The notes under the pieces were generated by a model. It was not told the origin of the DNA. It saw only the letters and a list, made by a program, of their open reading frames with translations, and did not search any database. Shown in pieces: positions 6,178 through 7,651 of a stretch of DNA of 7,651 nucleotides. The position numbers were made by a program, and so were the translations under genes. The stretch is from Gammaproteobacteria bacterium (GTDB lineage: Bacteria > Pseudomonadota > Gammaproteobacteria > Eutrophobiales > Eutrophobiaceae), in contig JAAXHV010000360.1 of assembly GCA_012270695.1 (NCBI GenBank), positions 2,485 to 10,135 on the forward strand. The letters are read 5' to 3'. Position 1 is the first letter of the stretch. Each line of letters begins with the position of its first letter.

Positions 6178-7626
6178 TTATCTGCCATCAGCCCGCAGAC
6201 GCGCTGCCGTCGTCGTAATCAGCTTCCACGCCTGTTGGACGTGTTCCAGCTCGGTGCGGGACTGGCCGATGCACAAGCGCAGGACAAAGCGGCCGTTCAA
6301 CTTTGTGTGGGTGAGAAACAGTTCGCCGCTTTCGTTGAGATCGTCCATGATCCGCTTATTCAGGTCATCGCTGCCCCGGTGGCGGAAGCAGACCAGGTTG
6401 AAGGGAGCCGGAGCGACGATTTCGAAATGCTCATCGGCTTCGACCCACTGAACCAGTTTCCGGGTCAGCTCGATATGCCGACGGATATGGTATTGCAGAC
6501 CTTCCACGCCGTAATAGCGCAATACGAACCAGAGCTTGAGCGCCCGGAAGCGGCGACCCAGCGGCACCTGCCAGTCCCGGTAATCGAACACCGCACCGCT
6601 CTCCGTCGCTTCGTTGAGCAGGTATTCGGGCAGGATGGACAAGGCATTGATCAAGGCAGCCCGGTCGGCTACCCAGAAGCAACTGCAATCGAAGTTGGTA
6701 AACATCCACTTATGGGGATTGAAGCAATAGCTGTCCGCGTATTCGACGCCGTCGTGGAGATAACGGTATTCGGGGCAGATGACCGCAGTGCCTGACATGG
6801 CCGCGTCCACGTGGAACCACAGGCCTTCCGCCGCGCAGATCTGCCCGATCGCCGCAATCGGGTCCAGCGCAGTGGATGAGGTAGTGCCCAAGGTGGCGCA
6901 GACAAATATCGGGCGCAGACCGGCGGCTTTGTCAGCCTTGACCTGTGCCGCCAGTTTGTCCGCATCCAGGGCAAAGCGCTCATCCACTTCTACCTGCCGC
7001 AGGTTGGCGCGCCCCAGTCCGGCAATGCCCATGGCCTTCTCCAGGGAGGAATGGGTCTGCGTGGAGCAATAAGCCACCTGTCTGCCGCCACAACCTTTCC
7101 GGTTTGTGCGCAAGCCGGAATCCCTCTCCCGCGCCGCGATCAGGGCGCACAGGATGGCGCTGGAAGCGGTGTCCTGGATTACGCCGCCGCCGCTACCGGT
7201 TGAGCGATACGCTTCCGGCAACCCCAGCAGGTCTGCCAGCCAGTCCAATACCCGGGTTTCAACTTCGGTACAGGCGGGGCTGGTGGACCATAGCATTCCC
7301 TGCACCCCAAGACCGGCAGAAAGCAGGTCGCCGAGGATGGCCGGGCCTGAGGTATTGGCCGGGAAATAGGCATGGAAGCGGGGGGATTGCCAATGAGTGA
7401 TGCCCGGCAGGACTTTCTCCTCCACATCCCGGAGGATTTGCGCGAAGTCCTCACCCCGGACAGGTGCGGCATCGGCCAGCGAGTCACCGATCTCGCCGGG
7501 TTGTACCTTGGAAAGGACGGGATAGCGGTCAACCTTTTCATAGTAATCCGCGATCCAGTCGATCATTTCCTTGCCGTGGCGGCGGAAATCATCCACCGAC
7601 ATGTGATAATTTTTTAACTCAGACAT
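6178..7626 (-). CDS. PLP-dependent aromatic-L-amino-acid decarboxylase
   Basis: This is a full-length (482 aa) group II pyridoxal-phosphate decarboxylase, expected to convert tryptophan, tyrosine, DOPA or phenylalanine to the amine and CO2 in the cytoplasm. The N-terminal swap domain contains WQSPRFHAYFPA (79-90). The PLP site is complete: His192 stacking on the ring, Thr248 in GTTSS, Asp274 in HVDAAMSG and the Schiff-base lysine Lys306 in NPHKW. The motif DYRDWQVPLGRRFRALKLW (348-366) is diagnostic. Tyr335 in LPEYLL aligns with the catalytic Tyr332 of the human enzyme; aldehyde synthases carry Phe there, so decarboxylation is favoured. The family signature at 149-156 reads VIQDTASS rather than the commoner VIQGSASE. 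Substrate cannot be fixed from sequence. The ATG at 7626 directly abuts a dispersed palindromic repeat; the only Shine-Dalgarno-like sequence, GGTGAG, is within it at 11 bases. Any promoter lies beyond the window. Confidence 0.92.
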   Translation of the reverse strand: MSELKNYHMSVDDFRRHGKEMIDWIADYYEKVDRYPVLSKVQPGEIGDSLADAAPVRGEDFAQILRDVEEKVLPGITHWQSPRFHAYFPANTSGPAILGDLLSAGLGVQGMLWSTSPACTEVETRVLDWLADLLGLPEAYRSTGSGGGVIQDTASSAILCALIAARERDSGLRTNRKGCGGRQVAYCSTQTHSSLEKAMGIAGLGRANLRQVEVDERFALDADKLAAQVKADKAAGLRPIFVCATLGTTSSTALDPIAAIGQICAAEGLWFHVDAAMSGTAVICPEYRYLHDGVEYADSYCFNPHKWMFTNFDCSCFWVADRAALINALSILPEYLLNEATESGAVFDYRDWQVPLGRRFRALKLWFVLRYYGVEGLQYHIRRHIELTRKLVQWVEADEHFEIVAPAPFNLVCFRHRGSDDLNKRIMDDLNESGELFLTHTKLNGRFVLRLCIGQSRTELEHVQQAWKLITTTAARLRADGR

Positions 7627-7651
7627 AGCCCGGATTTCTCACCAGGTCGCT
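7626..7651. repeat. Palindromic repeat, copy 2, at the decarboxylase start (cut by window end)
   Basis: The sequence TAGCCCGGATTTCTCACC (7626-7643) matches copy 1 at 127-144 in 17 of 18 bases and continues with AGGTCGCT to the edge. Read on the minus strand it is the leader GGTGAGAAATCCGGGCT directly before the ATG. The other half of the palindrome, if present, lies outside the window. It supplies the probable ribosome-binding bases of the decarboxylase gene. Confidence 0.6.

Noticed and set aside
5817..6188. Active O6-methylguanine-DNA methyltransferase
   Set aside because: The acceptor cysteine of the PCHR motif is tryptophan (PWHR), which defines the non-catalytic ATL group.
6235..6795. 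186-aa open frame antisense to the decarboxylase
   Set aside because: It overlaps the conserved PLP-binding region of an intact gene and shows no family features of its own.

Overview
The window looks like chromosomal DNA of a moderately GC-rich Gammaproteobacterium. The evidence is the bat gene order (DUF4381 tail, batA, a batB/TPR fusion with a glutamine-rich linker, batD), Shine-Dalgarno use, and palindromic repeats of the REP/BIME type. The genus cannot be named from sequence reading alone. No phage, plasmid, CRISPR, rRNA or tRNA signature was seen.

Plus strand, 1-4940, is the distal part of a Bat (MoxR/von Willebrand A) operon. It holds the last codons of a DUF4381 membrane protein, BatA (VWA domain between membrane helices), a BatB-BatC-type fusion (VWA, TPR, low-complexity Q-rich stretch, conserved C-terminal motif) and BatD (secreted ectodomain, one membrane anchor, cytoplasmic helical tail). 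By analogy with relatives, the MoxR ATPase and DUF58 genes should lie just upstream of the window. Together these proteins are expected to form an inner-membrane assembly: MIDAS-bearing VWA domains act as ligand-binding modules controlled by the MoxR AAA+ ATPase. The physiological role is unsettled (aerotolerance or envelope stress are the usual proposals).

Minus strand, 7626-4979, is a compact three-gene cluster read towards the bat operon: a PLP-dependent aromatic-L-amino-acid decarboxylase, an alkyltransferase-like (ATL) DNA-repair protein carrying PWHR in place of PCHR, and a SAM-methyltransferase-fold protein with a lipoprotein signal peptide. Gaps are 10 and 37 bp, so co-transcription is likely. 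The two transcription units converge with only 38 bp between them and no convincing terminator.

The least ordinary part of the window is between the genes. Each complete junction in the bat segment carries a palindrome: a hairpin over the batA ribosome-binding site, a 128-bp cluster with perfect 23-bp inverted arms between batA and batB, and a hairpin directly before batD. The repeat at the batA start reappears in inverted-arm form directly before the decarboxylase start at the right edge. These repeats supply coding sequence (the C-terminal residues of DUF4381 and BatA) and probably alter translation initiation. They are best explained as REP/BIME-like elements that have spread into gene boundaries. 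I see no wholly new enzymatic system.
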